Assembly: GCA_017527415.1 (NCBI GenBank)
Contig: JAFXQA010000022.1
Span: 1 to 64,000, forward strand
Reading direction: 5' to 3'
Source: Bacteroidales bacterium
Lineage (GTDB): Bacteria; Bacteroidota; Bacteroidia; Bacteroidales; UBA932
Length of the DNA: 64,000 nucleotides
In this document: one piece after another, positions 50,519-58,524 of the stretch
Numbering within the stretch: position 1 is the first letter of the stretch
Layout of the letters: the number at the start of each line of letters is the position of its first letter
Made by a program: the position numbers and the translations under genes
Notes under the pieces: generated by a model
What the model was told of the DNA's origin: nothing
Databases searched by the model: none
Seen by the model: the letters and a program-made list of their open reading frames with translations, nothing else

Positions 50519-50830
50519 ATGATTGTTTTAGACGAAAATAACTTTGAGACTGTCATCGCTTCCCAGCCGGTTGCAATGATTGATCTCTGGGCTTCATGGT
50601 GCGGTCCCTGCCGTATGCTTTCCCCCACCGTGGACGACATCGCCGCCGAGTACGACGGCCGCGTCGCCGTTGCCAAGTGCAACGTGGACGACAACGAGCA
50701 GATTGCCGAGAAATTCGGCGTTCGCAGCATCCCAACCATCCTCTTCTTCAAGGATGGCCAGCTCGCAGACAAGACCGTGGGTCTCGTATCAAAACAGGAA
50801 ATAGAGGCAATACTTAATAATTTACTGTAA
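50519..50830 (+). CDS. trxA: thioredoxin
   Basis: A 103-residue cytoplasmic thioredoxin with the WCGPC active site (Cys28, Cys31) and the cis-Pro in SIPTILFF. It reduces protein disulfides with thioredoxin reductase. The ATG at 50519 is preferred to a GTG at 50513, which overlaps the -7 box. Confidence 0.95.
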   Translation: MIVLDENNFETVIASQPVAMIDLWASWCGPCRMLSPTVDDIAAEYDGRVAVAKCNVDDNEQIAEKFGVRSIPTILFFKDGQLADKTVGLVSKQEIEAILNNLL

Positions 50831-50831
50831 T

Positions 50832-51506
50832 ATGAAAAAATTAGTTATCGCGATCGCAGCTGCCTTCGTGGCATTCAGCGCTTCTGCACAGGTCGGTGTC
50901 ATCGCCGGTCTCACTTCTTCCCAGAGCAACTATAAGGATGCTTGGGCAAACATCGATGAGGTTACCCAGTACCATGTGGGTGCAACCCTCAAACTCCCCC
51001 TCCCTTTCGGACTTGCAGTTCAGCCTTCAGTCATCTATAATGTCAAAGGTACTTCCTTCAAGGATGCAACGACCGATGGTGCCGCATTCAAGACCGACTC
51101 CAAGACCGGCATCCTCGAGATCCCCGTACAGGTTCAGTGGGGTATCGGCATCGCCGGTGTCGTCCGTCCCTATGTTTTCGCAGAGCCTTTCGTAGGTCTC
51201 GGAATCAGTGGCGAGAACAAGGTAGACCTTGCAGGTATCGTCAATACAGACAAAGACAAGAGCAAGGCTGAATGGGACAACATCAAGGATCGCCTTGAGT
51301 ATGGCTTCGGTGTGGGCGCAGGTGTCGAGATTCTCCAGCACCTCCAGGTTTCCGTCCGCTACTACTGGAACCTCGGCGGCCTTTACGGCCAGGACGAGAA
51401 CGGCGAGAACAAGCCTACTGCCAGCACTAATCCCGGTGACTATATCGAATATGCCCAGAACCAGAAGGTCAGCGGCGTGATGGCTTCCATAGCTTTCCTG
51501 TTCTAA
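50832..51506 (+). CDS. outer-membrane beta-barrel protein (PorT-like)
   Basis: A 224-residue protein with a signal peptide (MKKLVIAIAAAFVAFSASAQ) and alternating hydrophobic strands throughout (VGATLKLPLPFGLAVQPSVI, GFGVGAGVEILQHLQVSVRY). It ends in aromatic FLF, the usual C-terminal barrel signal. Family: Bacteroidota porin-like barrels of the outer-membrane beta-barrel (PorT) group. The function is unknown. It starts one base after trxA, so it is probably in the same transcript. Confidence 0.82.
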   Translation: MKKLVIAIAAAFVAFSASAQVGVIAGLTSSQSNYKDAWANIDEVTQYHVGATLKLPLPFGLAVQPSVIYNVKGTSFKDATTDGAAFKTDSKTGILEIPVQVQWGIGIAGVVRPYVFAEPFVGLGISGENKVDLAGIVNTDKDKSKAEWDNIKDRLEYGFGVGAGVEILQHLQVSVRYYWNLGGLYGQDENGENKPTASTNPGDYIEYAQNQKVSGVMASIAFLF

Positions 51507-51514
51507 AGAACGAT

Positions 51515-52045
51515 ATGTCGGGAAAGAAGGCGGTGTTTTTTTGCTCCGCCAGCAAGAATATAGATCCCAAATACAATCAGGCCGCGCGGGAATCAGTCCG
51601 TGCGGCTTGTTTGGCTGGATATGGCATTGTGTCCGGGGGATCTTTCCGCGGAACCATGGGTGCGGTGTGCGACACTGCCAAAGAGTTGGGCGCACCAAGT
51701 TTCGGGGTTTTGCCCGAGTTTATGAAAGGCCTTGAATATGAAGGCCTTACCGAGCTAAGATGGGCCCCGACCATGAGCATCCGCAAAGAAATGATGCGCG
51801 AAGGTGTCTGCCTTGCGGTGGCCCTTCCCGGAGGCATCGGCACCATGGACGAATTCTTCGAAACCATAGTCCTGGCCAAGCTGGGCCGTTTCCACGGGCG
51901 CATCGCAGTGCTCAACCTCGACGGCTTCTACGAACCGCTCAAGGCTCTGCTGGACCATTTCGTAGAAAACGGGATGCTGGAGCCGGATGATGCCGCACTG
52001 GTATCGTTCGCCGACACTCCCGAAGAACTTGCAAAACTTTTTTGA
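51515..52045 (+). CDS. LOG-family protein (TIGR00730, nucleotide 5'-monophosphate phosphoribohydrolase)
   Basis: A 176-residue Rossmann protein with the LOG signatures GGSFRGTMG (nucleotide loop) and PGGIGTMDE (catalytic Glu). Relatives cleave the base from AMP-type nucleotides, including cytokinin ribotides. In bacteria the role is probably purine salvage or damaged-nucleotide cleaning. Its stop overlaps the next start in TGATG. Confidence 0.9.
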   Translation: MSGKKAVFFCSASKNIDPKYNQAARESVRAACLAGYGIVSGGSFRGTMGAVCDTAKELGAPSFGVLPEFMKGLEYEGLTELRWAPTMSIRKEMMREGVCLAVALPGGIGTMDEFFETIVLAKLGRFHGRIAVLNLDGFYEPLKALLDHFVENGMLEPDDAALVSFADTPEELAKLF

Positions 52046-53019
52046 TGGACAGGAATTCGGTCATAGCTTTCCTTGGAAAGGATTGGGATGTATTGCAGAA
52101 ACTGATCCGCAGCACTCTCGGTTCCGATGTCCCTATGCTGGACGAGATTAATATCCGCTTGCTGGAGAATGCCGGCAAGATGCTTCGCCCGAGGCTGACG
52201 CTGCTTTTCGCGCGCATTTGCGGAGGACCGGTGCTAAAGGAAGAGAGCATACGGTATGCCGCTGCGGTGGAGGTGCTTCACAATGCTACGCTCCTGCACG
52301 ACGATGTGGCCGACGAGGCTATGACGCGCCGCGGCAAGCCTACCGTGATGTCGTACCTTGGTGCCGTTCCGGCGGTGCTCGTGGGCGATTTCTGGCTTGC
52401 CAGGGCTGTCGGCCTGCTTTCAGACTGCTCCGATATGAAGTGGACTCTGAATGCGTTCACCCGCACCCTTACGGATCTTTCTGAAGGGGAGATGCTTCAG
52501 CAGCAGAAGGCATTTACCTCCGACACCACGATGGAAGACTACCTCCGCATCATCTACGGCAAGACCGGAAGCCTTTTCGTGACGGCCTGTGAGAGCGGTG
52601 CGAAGTCGGTGCAGGCATCCGAGGAGATGATTCAGGGCGCCGGGCGTTATGGCAAGGCTCTGGGCCTGGCTTTCCAGATCCGGGACGACATCCTGGACTA
52701 TGCCGGAGACGAGAAAACAGGCAAGCCTGTAGGTATCGATCTCCTGGAGCAGAAAATCACCCTGCCCCTTTTGGGGGCGCTTTCCAACTCGCCCGATGAG
52801 CAGAAGTGGAGGCAGATGATTCACGAGATCCCCCTGCACCCCGCGAACTGCGATACCATCCGCGATTTCGTGCTCTTGAACGGCGGTGTTGAATTTGCCG
52901 AAAAGAAACTTGAAGACTATGTCAGCGAAGCCGAGCACGCTCTGGACGTCTTCCCGGACTGCCCCGAAAAGGAGATACTTGCCGGCATCGCCCATCTTAA
53001 TGCCATACGTACCAAATGA
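52045..53019 (+). CDS. ispB: polyprenyl diphosphate synthase (octaprenyl-type)
   Basis: A 324-residue trans-prenyltransferase. The first Asp-rich motif is in LLHDDVADEAM and the second in IRDDILDY. KMLRPRLTLL precedes the first, as in long-chain synthases. It makes the isoprenoid tail of menaquinone, matching ubiE in this window. Chain length cannot be set exactly. ATG 52045 is chosen; an in-frame TTG three bases earlier is rejected. Confidence 0.88.
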   Translation: MDRNSVIAFLGKDWDVLQKLIRSTLGSDVPMLDEINIRLLENAGKMLRPRLTLLFARICGGPVLKEESIRYAAAVEVLHNATLLHDDVADEAMTRRGKPTVMSYLGAVPAVLVGDFWLARAVGLLSDCSDMKWTLNAFTRTLTDLSEGEMLQQQKAFTSDTTMEDYLRIIYGKTGSLFVTACESGAKSVQASEEMIQGAGRYGKALGLAFQIRDDILDYAGDEKTGKPVGIDLLEQKITLPLLGALSNSPDEQKWRQMIHEIPLHPANCDTIRDFVLLNGGVEFAEKKLEDYVSEAEHALDVFPDCPEKEILAGIAHLNAIRTK

Positions 53020-53945
53020 GCGATTTACTGCAGACCCTCTGCGGGATGGCCGACTCCGGCCGTGTTCCCCACGCCCTTCTCCTCCACGAGGATGACGGCG
53101 GCGGAGGCGTGGCCCTCGGGATGAAGTTCCTGGAGCACCTCTACGGGGGTAATCCGCGTGTAGCCAAAATGATACATCCCGATATCCACTTCGTTTTTCC
53201 CCTCATCCTTTCGGGAGATTCGGTGTCTGAGCAGTATGCCAAAGAGTGGCGGTCGCTGGTGCAGGAGAATCCCGGTTTCAGTGAGGGAGATCTCTACGAG
53301 GCCCTGGGTTTCGAAGGCAAGAATACGGTGATCTCCGTCAAGGAGGCGAACTTCCTCCTGGGGGTGCTGGGCCGCTATTCGCTGGAAGGAGGATACACCA
53401 CCGTGCTGATCTATCTTCCCGAAAAGATGAACTCGGTGGCGGCCAACAAGCTGCTGAAGATACTGGAAGAACCCCCGCAGCAGACGCTGTTCCTGATGGT
53501 GACGCACGCTCCCGAGCGGCTTCTGCCCACGATTCTGTCCCGCTGCCAGCTGTTCCGGATGGAGTCTTCAGGCAGTGCGGAAGTTACGTTGCGCTACGAT
53601 GACGGCGGGCTTCTCTCTTCGCTGATGGATGCGATAATCGCACGGGACCTTTCCGCCGCGCTTGAGACAGGGGAGCAGCTTGCCGCCCTGCCGTCGCGCG
53701 ATTCCATGCGGGCTTTCTGCCGCTATGCCGCCGAGAAGATGCGCCTCGTTTTCCTGGTGCAGCAGGGGCTGGAGTCGCTCTCCGGTGACGATGCCGAAGC
53801 ACGCGCCTGGGCCGCCGCCTGCAAGAAAACCTTCCCCCGCAAGGCGCTGGAGGCTCTCGACAAGGCGTCCGCCCTGATCGGAAGGAATGTGAACCAGAAG
53901 ATCCTCTTCACCGACATGGTGGACAGGTTCTTTGTTAATATATAG
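53016..53945 (+). CDS. holB: DNA polymerase III delta' subunit
   Basis: A 309-residue clamp-loader subunit. Features: VPHALLLHEDDGGGGVALGM at the Walker A position (degenerate, as in delta'), VISVKEANFLLGVLG, and the SRC-containing segment NKLLKILEEPP followed by LPTILSRCQLF. Overlaps the prenyl synthase gene by four bases and is three bases before the PSP1 gene. Confidence 0.9.
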   Translation: MSDLLQTLCGMADSGRVPHALLLHEDDGGGGVALGMKFLEHLYGGNPRVAKMIHPDIHFVFPLILSGDSVSEQYAKEWRSLVQENPGFSEGDLYEALGFEGKNTVISVKEANFLLGVLGRYSLEGGYTTVLIYLPEKMNSVAANKLLKILEEPPQQTLFLMVTHAPERLLPTILSRCQLFRMESSGSAEVTLRYDDGGLLSSLMDAIIARDLSAALETGEQLAALPSRDSMRAFCRYAAEKMRLVFLVQQGLESLSGDDAEARAWAAACKKTFPRKALEALDKASALIGRNVNQKILFTDMVDRFFVNI

Positions 53946-53948
53946 TAT

Positions 53949-55076
53949 ATGGATAAGGAATCAATAAGGATGGACTGCAACCGTGGCTGCGTGGTTACCA
54001 CCGACCCGGCCTCCGGCGAGTCTCATTTCACATACCGCGAGGGCTGCTGCAAGCTCCGCGACCACAACTATCTGGCCGGCATCCCGGACCAGAGTTTCAA
54101 GGATATATTCGAGGTGCGTTTCAAGAACACCCGCAAGGCTTTCTACCGCAATGCTTCCGGGCAGAACGTCAAGCTGGGGGATATGGTGATCGTTGAGGCC
54201 ACCACCGGCTGCGACCTTGGCATCGTTACGCTGGAGGGCCCTCTGGTGGGCCGCCAGCTTAAGTGCAAGGGCGTCGATCCTGAGGCGGTTGAGCTGAAGA
54301 AAATATACCGTAAGGCCAAGCAGTCGGATATCGAGAAATGGCAGGAGGCCATTGCCCGCGAGCAGGATACCATGATCCAGGCACGCCGCATCGCCGCGGA
54401 GATGGGGCTGGAGATGAAGATAGGCGACGTGGAGTTCCAGGGCGACGGCAGCAAGGCGATTTTCTACTACATTGCCGACGGCCGTGTGGATTTCCGCCAG
54501 CTGATCAAGGTATTTGCCGAAGAGTTCCGCATCCGCATAGAGATGAAGCAGATAGGCGCGCGCCAGGAGGCCGGCCTGATAGGCGGTCTGGGAGTCTGCG
54601 GCCGTGAGCTTTGCTGCGCGAGGTACATCACCAATTTCAAGAGTATATCCACATCCGCCGCGCGAGTGCAGGATCTTTCGCTCAACCCTCAGAAACTGGC
54701 CGGGCAGTGCGGCAAACTGAAATGCTGCCTGAACTATGAAGTGGCTGTGTATCAGGATGCCCAGTCCCGCATACCCCGCGTGCAGGAACCTCTCGAATTT
54801 GAGGATGGATTTGCTTATCTGCGTAAGACGGATATCCTCAAGGAGGTCATGTATTTCTCGTACGACAAGCATTCAGATGCCGATCTCTATGCCCTCGATG
54901 CGGCCGACGTGCGGGAGATTATCAAGATGAACCGGAACGGGGTGAAGCCGGAGTCGCTGAAGAGCGAGCCGGAACCATCGGCGCCTGAGTTTGTGACTGC
55001 GGTCGGGGATGACAGCATTTCTCGTTTCGATGCTCCCAAGCGCAAGAAGAAGCGCAACAAGAACCGCCGGAAATGA
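53949..55076 (+). CDS. PSP1 C-terminal domain protein (RicT/YaaT-like)
   Basis: A 375-residue protein with the PSP1 domain. Clustered cysteines are visible in CVVTTDP, GCCKLRDHNYL, GLGVCGRELCCARY and CGKLKCCLNYE, which in Bacillus YaaT help hold an iron-sulfur cluster of the RicAFT complex that acts on RNA maturation. The C terminus is Lys/Arg/Asn-rich. In Bacteroidales it sits between holB and gldH, as here. It overlaps the next gene by four bases. Confidence 0.9.
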   Translation: MDKESIRMDCNRGCVVTTDPASGESHFTYREGCCKLRDHNYLAGIPDQSFKDIFEVRFKNTRKAFYRNASGQNVKLGDMVIVEATTGCDLGIVTLEGPLVGRQLKCKGVDPEAVELKKIYRKAKQSDIEKWQEAIAREQDTMIQARRIAAEMGLEMKIGDVEFQGDGSKAIFYYIADGRVDFRQLIKVFAEEFRIRIEMKQIGARQEAGLIGGLGVCGRELCCARYITNFKSISTSAARVQDLSLNPQKLAGQCGKLKCCLNYEVAVYQDAQSRIPRVQEPLEFEDGFAYLRKTDILKEVMYFSYDKHSDADLYALDAADVREIIKMNRNGVKPESLKSEPEPSAPEFVTAVGDDSISRFDAPKRKKKRNKNRRK

Positions 55077-55861
55077 TATCCACCAGCATGATGGCAGGTT
55101 TTCCCGACAGCCGCCGGAGTCTTTCACCAGCTCGCAAAAAAAATGCTCGCTGGCAAAAGCTCGCGGCGGCATTCGCGACGCCTTCGCACCCTGCCATCAC
55201 TCACGTCCCTCAGGGGCAAGCCCTTTGTGGGGGCGCTGCCCCCAGGACCCCCGTGGCTCTCGGACTACCGACATCGCCGTCAAGCGGCTCCGTCCCGTCC
55301 TCCGCCGTGCGCGCTGAGGCGCGCAGCTTGTTCTCGGCAATACTGCTACTGCTGGCGGTGGCGTGCAGCAAGCCGGGGTCGTGGGAGCAGTTCATTCGGG
55401 CTGAGGAGGCGCCGGGCGGGGTGTATGAATTCGTCATTCCGGCAGTTGTCACGATTTCCACCACTGGTCCGGGCGAAGCGAAAGCATCCACATTTGACCT
55501 GTCATTCTACACCGCACCGCTGTCAGGGCCATTGCAGTTGGAAATCGCTTTTTCCGACCTGCGTGAGACCGTATGGTTTCCGGCCGGGGAGCATCGCGCC
55601 CTCTACCGCAGCGGCGTTCGCTTTTCGGACGACCTGTCGGGAAATACCCCAATATCTCTACAGGTACCCCCTAAAAACCCCCTACCTGTAGAGAATATTG
55701 CGGAAATCTCTACAGGTACCCCCAAAAACACCCCTACCTGTATAGAAAACGGGGAAAACCTTGACAGGTCTGCTGTAACAATTCAAGTTACTCCGATCAA
55801 CCCGCCGGAGGATTTCCGGGGCTTAGGAATAATCATCAAACGAAACGATGGGACACGGTAA
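55073..55861 (+). CDS. GldH-like lipoprotein expanded by in-frame repeats
   Basis: A 262-residue frame. The core, from the lipoprotein signal (SLFSAILLLLAVAC) through WEQFIRAEEAPGG and YRSGVRFS to the ending VTPINPPEDFRGLGIIIKR, matches the order of GldH-type lipoproteins that follow PSP1 in Bacteroidales. Two segments are foreign to that plan. The first about 80 residues lie before the signal peptide and are repeat-derived (GGGCAAG and CGCTGCCCCC palindromic blocks at 55213-55246). A C-terminal block at about residues 188-233 is translated from three 52-nt hairpin units, kept in frame because 3 x 52 = 156. A GTG at 55307, in frame, would remove the N-terminal part and give a normal signal peptide. 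GldH identity is tentative. Confidence 0.6.
   Translation: MISTSMMAGFPDSRRSLSPARKKNARWQKLAAAFATPSHPAITHVPQGQALCGGAAPRTPVALGLPTSPSSGSVPSSAVRAEARSLFSAILLLLAVACSKPGSWEQFIRAEEAPGGVYEFVIPAVVTISTTGPGEAKASTFDLSFYTAPLSGPLQLEIAFSDLRETVWFPAGEHRALYRSGVRFSDDLSGNTPISLQVPPKNPLPVENIAEISTGTPKNTPTCIENGENLDRSAVTIQVTPINPPEDFRGLGIIIKRNDGTR
55200..55250. repeat. palindromic repeat block at the GldH-like N terminus
   Basis: CACGTCCCTCAGGGGCA at 55202-55218 repeats sequence in the right part of the 120-bp element at 56528-56544. TGGGGGCGCTGCCCCCA nearby is an inverted repeat (GGGGGC-GCT-... around 55230-55246) like TAGGGGCGCTGCCCCTA at 429-445. So fragments of the same repeat families occur here. Confidence 0.55.
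55632..55769. repeat. 52-nt-period hairpin array, copy 2, inside the GldH-like gene
   Basis: Hairpins start at 55632, 55684 and 55736 (exact 52-nt period) and end at 55665, 55717 and 55769, each 34 nt. Arms ACCTGTAGAG and CTCTACAGGT are the same as in the array at 584-722. Spacers are 18 nt of C/A-rich sequence. Because 52 is not a multiple of 3, each unit is read in a different frame, yet all three stay open. Confidence 0.85.
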
Positions 55862-56747
55862 ACTGCGCAAATTCGCCGAGAACGAGACTTTCCACTGCCT
55901 GTTGCAGCCCAGCGCCGAAGAAGTGCTGGCCGATGGCTACTTCAACCTTGCAGACCATCCTGTGAAGGGCCGCTGGATCGAGCAGATGTTCGGTGGGCAC
56001 GAAGGCCCCATCGTCCTGGAACTTGGTTGCGGAAAGGGGGAGTACACCCTCGAACTGGCCCGTCGCAATCCGGACAAGAACTATATTGGGGTGGACATCA
56101 AGGGGGCGCGTTTATGGCGCGGCGCCAAGACCGCAACCGAAGAGGGGCTGTGCAATGTTGCTTTCCTTCGCACCCGCATTGAGTTCATCACCGCCTTTTT
56201 CGGCCCGGATGAAGTTTCCGAAATCTGGCTTACCTTTTCCGATCCCCAGCTGCGTGCCAGCGAAAACAAACGACTTTCCTCTGCAATGTTTCTGGAGAGG
56301 TATCGCCATTTCCTGCGGCCAGGCGGCATCATCCATCTAAAGACCGACAGCCGCTTCCTCTTCGAATACACCCGCTCCGTCGCTACCGTCAACGGCCTTC
56401 CCATCCTTGTGGAGACTACTGATTTGTACTCTGACGGTCAGGGGCATGGTACTGCCCCTTCGGGAGTTCGCTTCGCTCACCCCACCATTCCTTCGGAACG
56501 GTCCCCCCGCTTCCGTGCCGCGGGTGGCACGTCCCTCAGGGGCAGTACCATACCCCTGCCGGCTGAGGTCCGGGAAGTCCAAACCTTTTACGAGACCATG
56601 TTTCTGGAGATGGGCCTCCCCATAACCTATATGGAATTCTGCCCGGACCATGATGGCCCATATTTGAACCCCCGCGATCCCGAAGATTTCGACTCCGCCT
56701 ACTGGCGCACCGCCGAAGGCCCCCGCCGCTCCCTCAATCATCAATAA
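55848..56747 (+). CDS. trmB: tRNA (guanine-N7)-methyltransferase with in-frame repeat insert
   Basis: A 299-residue TrmB. The SAM site is LELGCGKGEYTL, followed by GVDIKGARLWRGA and the tRNA-binding segment EIWLTFSDPQ. It methylates G46 of tRNAs. Residues 198-237 are encoded by a 120-bp palindromic element and interrupt the family sequence between TTDLYSD and VQTFYETMFLEMGL. Related TrmB proteins have only a few residues there. Without the insert the length would be about 259, still somewhat long because of a C-terminal tail. Its start overlaps the GldH-like stop by 14 bases. The insert must be tolerated in a surface loop. Confidence 0.9.
   Translation: MGHGKLRKFAENETFHCLLQPSAEEVLADGYFNLADHPVKGRWIEQMFGGHEGPIVLELGCGKGEYTLELARRNPDKNYIGVDIKGARLWRGAKTATEEGLCNVAFLRTRIEFITAFFGPDEVSEIWLTFSDPQLRASENKRLSSAMFLERYRHFLRPGGIIHLKTDSRFLFEYTRSVATVNGLPILVETTDLYSDGQGHGTAPSGVRFAHPTIPSERSPRFRAAGGTSLRGSTIPLPAEVREVQTFYETMFLEMGLPITYMEFCPDHDGPYLNPRDPEDFDSAYWRTAEGPRRSLNHQ
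56439..56558. repeat. 120-bp palindromic element inside trmB (copy A)
   Basis: The ends are 21-bp inverted repeats at 56439-56459 and 56538-56558 with one mismatch. Inside are the hairpins CCATTCC-TTC-GGAACGG (56485-56501) and CGTGCC-GCGGGT-GGCACG (56514-56531). The length equals 40 codons and the element begins exactly on a codon boundary. A second copy lies at 63915-64000. Confidence 0.9.
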
Positions 56748-56776
56748 TTATGGTTGTAAAAAAGGATTAGTTTAAT

Positions 56777-56784
56777 TATCTTTG
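56777..56784 (+). promoter_or_regulatory. recJ promoter -7 box
   Basis: TATCTTTG ends six bases before the ATG at 56791, again predicting a nearly leaderless mRNA. Confidence 0.6.
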
Positions 56785-56790
56785 TAAACT

Positions 56791-58524
56791 ATGATGAAGG
56801 AAAGCAAATGGGTTGTTAGTGATCCCGCGCCTTCAGACAAGGTCAACAGCCTTGCCGCGGAGGTGGGTATCGACCGTGTGCTGGCAGAACTGCTGGTCAA
56901 GCGCGGTGTCGAGACCTTCGAGCAGGCCCGTGCTTTCTTCCGTCCCAGCCTGGAAAACCTTCACGACCCTTTCCTGATGAAAGATATGGACAAGGCCGTG
57001 GAGCGTCTTCATCAGGCCATCACCGGCAACGAGAAAATCCTCGTCTACGGCGACTACGATGTGGACGGCACCACCGCCGTGGCGTTGGTCTATTCCTTCA
57101 TCAAGCGTTATACCGATCTGGTGGACTTCTACATACCCGACCGTTACGACGAAGGCTACGGGGTGTCCGGAAAGGGTATCAGATGGGCTGCCGAGAACGG
57201 TTTCGGCCTCATTATTACCCTGGACTGCGGCATCAAGGCCATCGAGAAAGTGGACCTCGCCAAGAGCCTCGGGGTGGATGTGATTATCTGCGACCATCAT
57301 CTCCCCGAACTCGAGCTTCCGAAGGCCGTCGCCGTGCTGGATCCCAAGCGGGAGGACGATTCCTATCCCTTCGACGACCTCTGCGGCTGCGGAGTTGGAT
57401 TCAAGTTGGTGCAGGCATACGCACAGAAGTTCGAGATTCCGTTCGAGACCCTCATCCCCCTGCTGGACCTTCTCGTGGTGAGCATTGCGTCCGACCTGGT
57501 GACGGTGGTCGGAGAGAACCGCATCCTTGCCTACTACGGCCTCAGGCAGCTTAACGAGAACCCCCGCAAGGGCCTGCTTGCCATGATCAACCTGTCCAAG
57601 CTCGAGCCCGGGCATATTACGGTAGATGACATAGTCTTCAAGATAGGCCCTCGCATCAATGCAGCGGGGCGCATGGAGACCGGCCGTCTCGCCGTAGAGC
57701 TGCTCACCGCCACCGAAACGGGCAAGGCGATGATAGTAGGCGAAAAGATCAACAACAATAACAACGAACGCAAGAATGTAGACCGTGAGATTACGGCCGA
57801 GGCCCTGGAGATGGTGGAGTCCGGCAAGTGCCTTGCGCGGGAGAACGTTACCATAGTCTATAACCCCAAATGGAACAAGGGCGTTGTGGGTATAGTGGCA
57901 TCCCGCCTGGTGGAGGCCTATTTCAAGCCCACCGTTGTGCTCACCAGCAGTAACGGATTCGTCACCGGATCTGCCCGCAGCGCCGGCAAGTTCGACCTCT
58001 ATGCCGCCATTGAAAGCTGCGCGGACCTTATGGAGAACTTCGGCGGGCACACCTATGCCGCCGGCCTCACCCTCACCGAGGACAAATTGCCGGAATTCGC
58101 TGCCCGCATGGACAGATTCGTGGGCGAGCACATCACGGCCGACATGCTCACTCCGGTGGTGGAGATAGATTCTGAGCTCAACTTCTCGCAGATAACTCCC
58201 AAGTTCTTCCGCATTCTCAAGCAGTTCCAGCCATTCGGCCCCGGCAACCATAATCCCATTTTCATGACCCAGGGCGTGTATGATGCCGGTGACGGCCGCA
58301 AGGTGGGTGCGGGCGGCGCGCACATGAAGCTCGACCTGATCCAGGAAGACCAGCCCTACCACAAGGTGCCGGCCATCGCATTCAACCTTGCGGACTACTT
58401 CGACTATGTGAAGGAGGGCAACCCTGTGGACGTCTGCTACGCCATCGTGGAGAACTACTTTGCCGGCAATACCTTCACCCAGCTCCGCATCCGCGACATG
58501 CGCAAAGGGGAGGATATTATATGA
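56791..58524 (+). CDS. recJ: single-stranded-DNA-specific exonuclease RecJ
   Basis: A 577-residue DHH-family 5'-3' exonuclease for single-stranded DNA repair. The metal motifs are VYGDYDVDG, TLDCGIKAI and CDHHLPE (the DHH motif). DHHA1 follows with FGGHTYAAGL, and an OB-type C-terminal domain ends the protein. Two ATGs (56791, 56794) can start it. Overlaps the next gene by four bases. Confidence 0.94.
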   Translation: MMKESKWVVSDPAPSDKVNSLAAEVGIDRVLAELLVKRGVETFEQARAFFRPSLENLHDPFLMKDMDKAVERLHQAITGNEKILVYGDYDVDGTTAVALVYSFIKRYTDLVDFYIPDRYDEGYGVSGKGIRWAAENGFGLIITLDCGIKAIEKVDLAKSLGVDVIICDHHLPELELPKAVAVLDPKREDDSYPFDDLCGCGVGFKLVQAYAQKFEIPFETLIPLLDLLVVSIASDLVTVVGENRILAYYGLRQLNENPRKGLLAMINLSKLEPGHITVDDIVFKIGPRINAAGRMETGRLAVELLTATETGKAMIVGEKINNNNNERKNVDREITAEALEMVESGKCLARENVTIVYNPKWNKGVVGIVASRLVEAYFKPTVVLTSSNGFVTGSARSAGKFDLYAAIESCADLMENFGGHTYAAGLTLTEDKLPEFAARMDRFVGEHITADMLTPVVEIDSELNFSQITPKFFRILKQFQPFGPGNHNPIFMTQGVYDAGDGRKVGAGGAHMKLDLIQEDQPYHKVPAIAFNLADYFDYVKEGNPVDVCYAIVENYFAGNTFTQLRIRDMRKGEDII

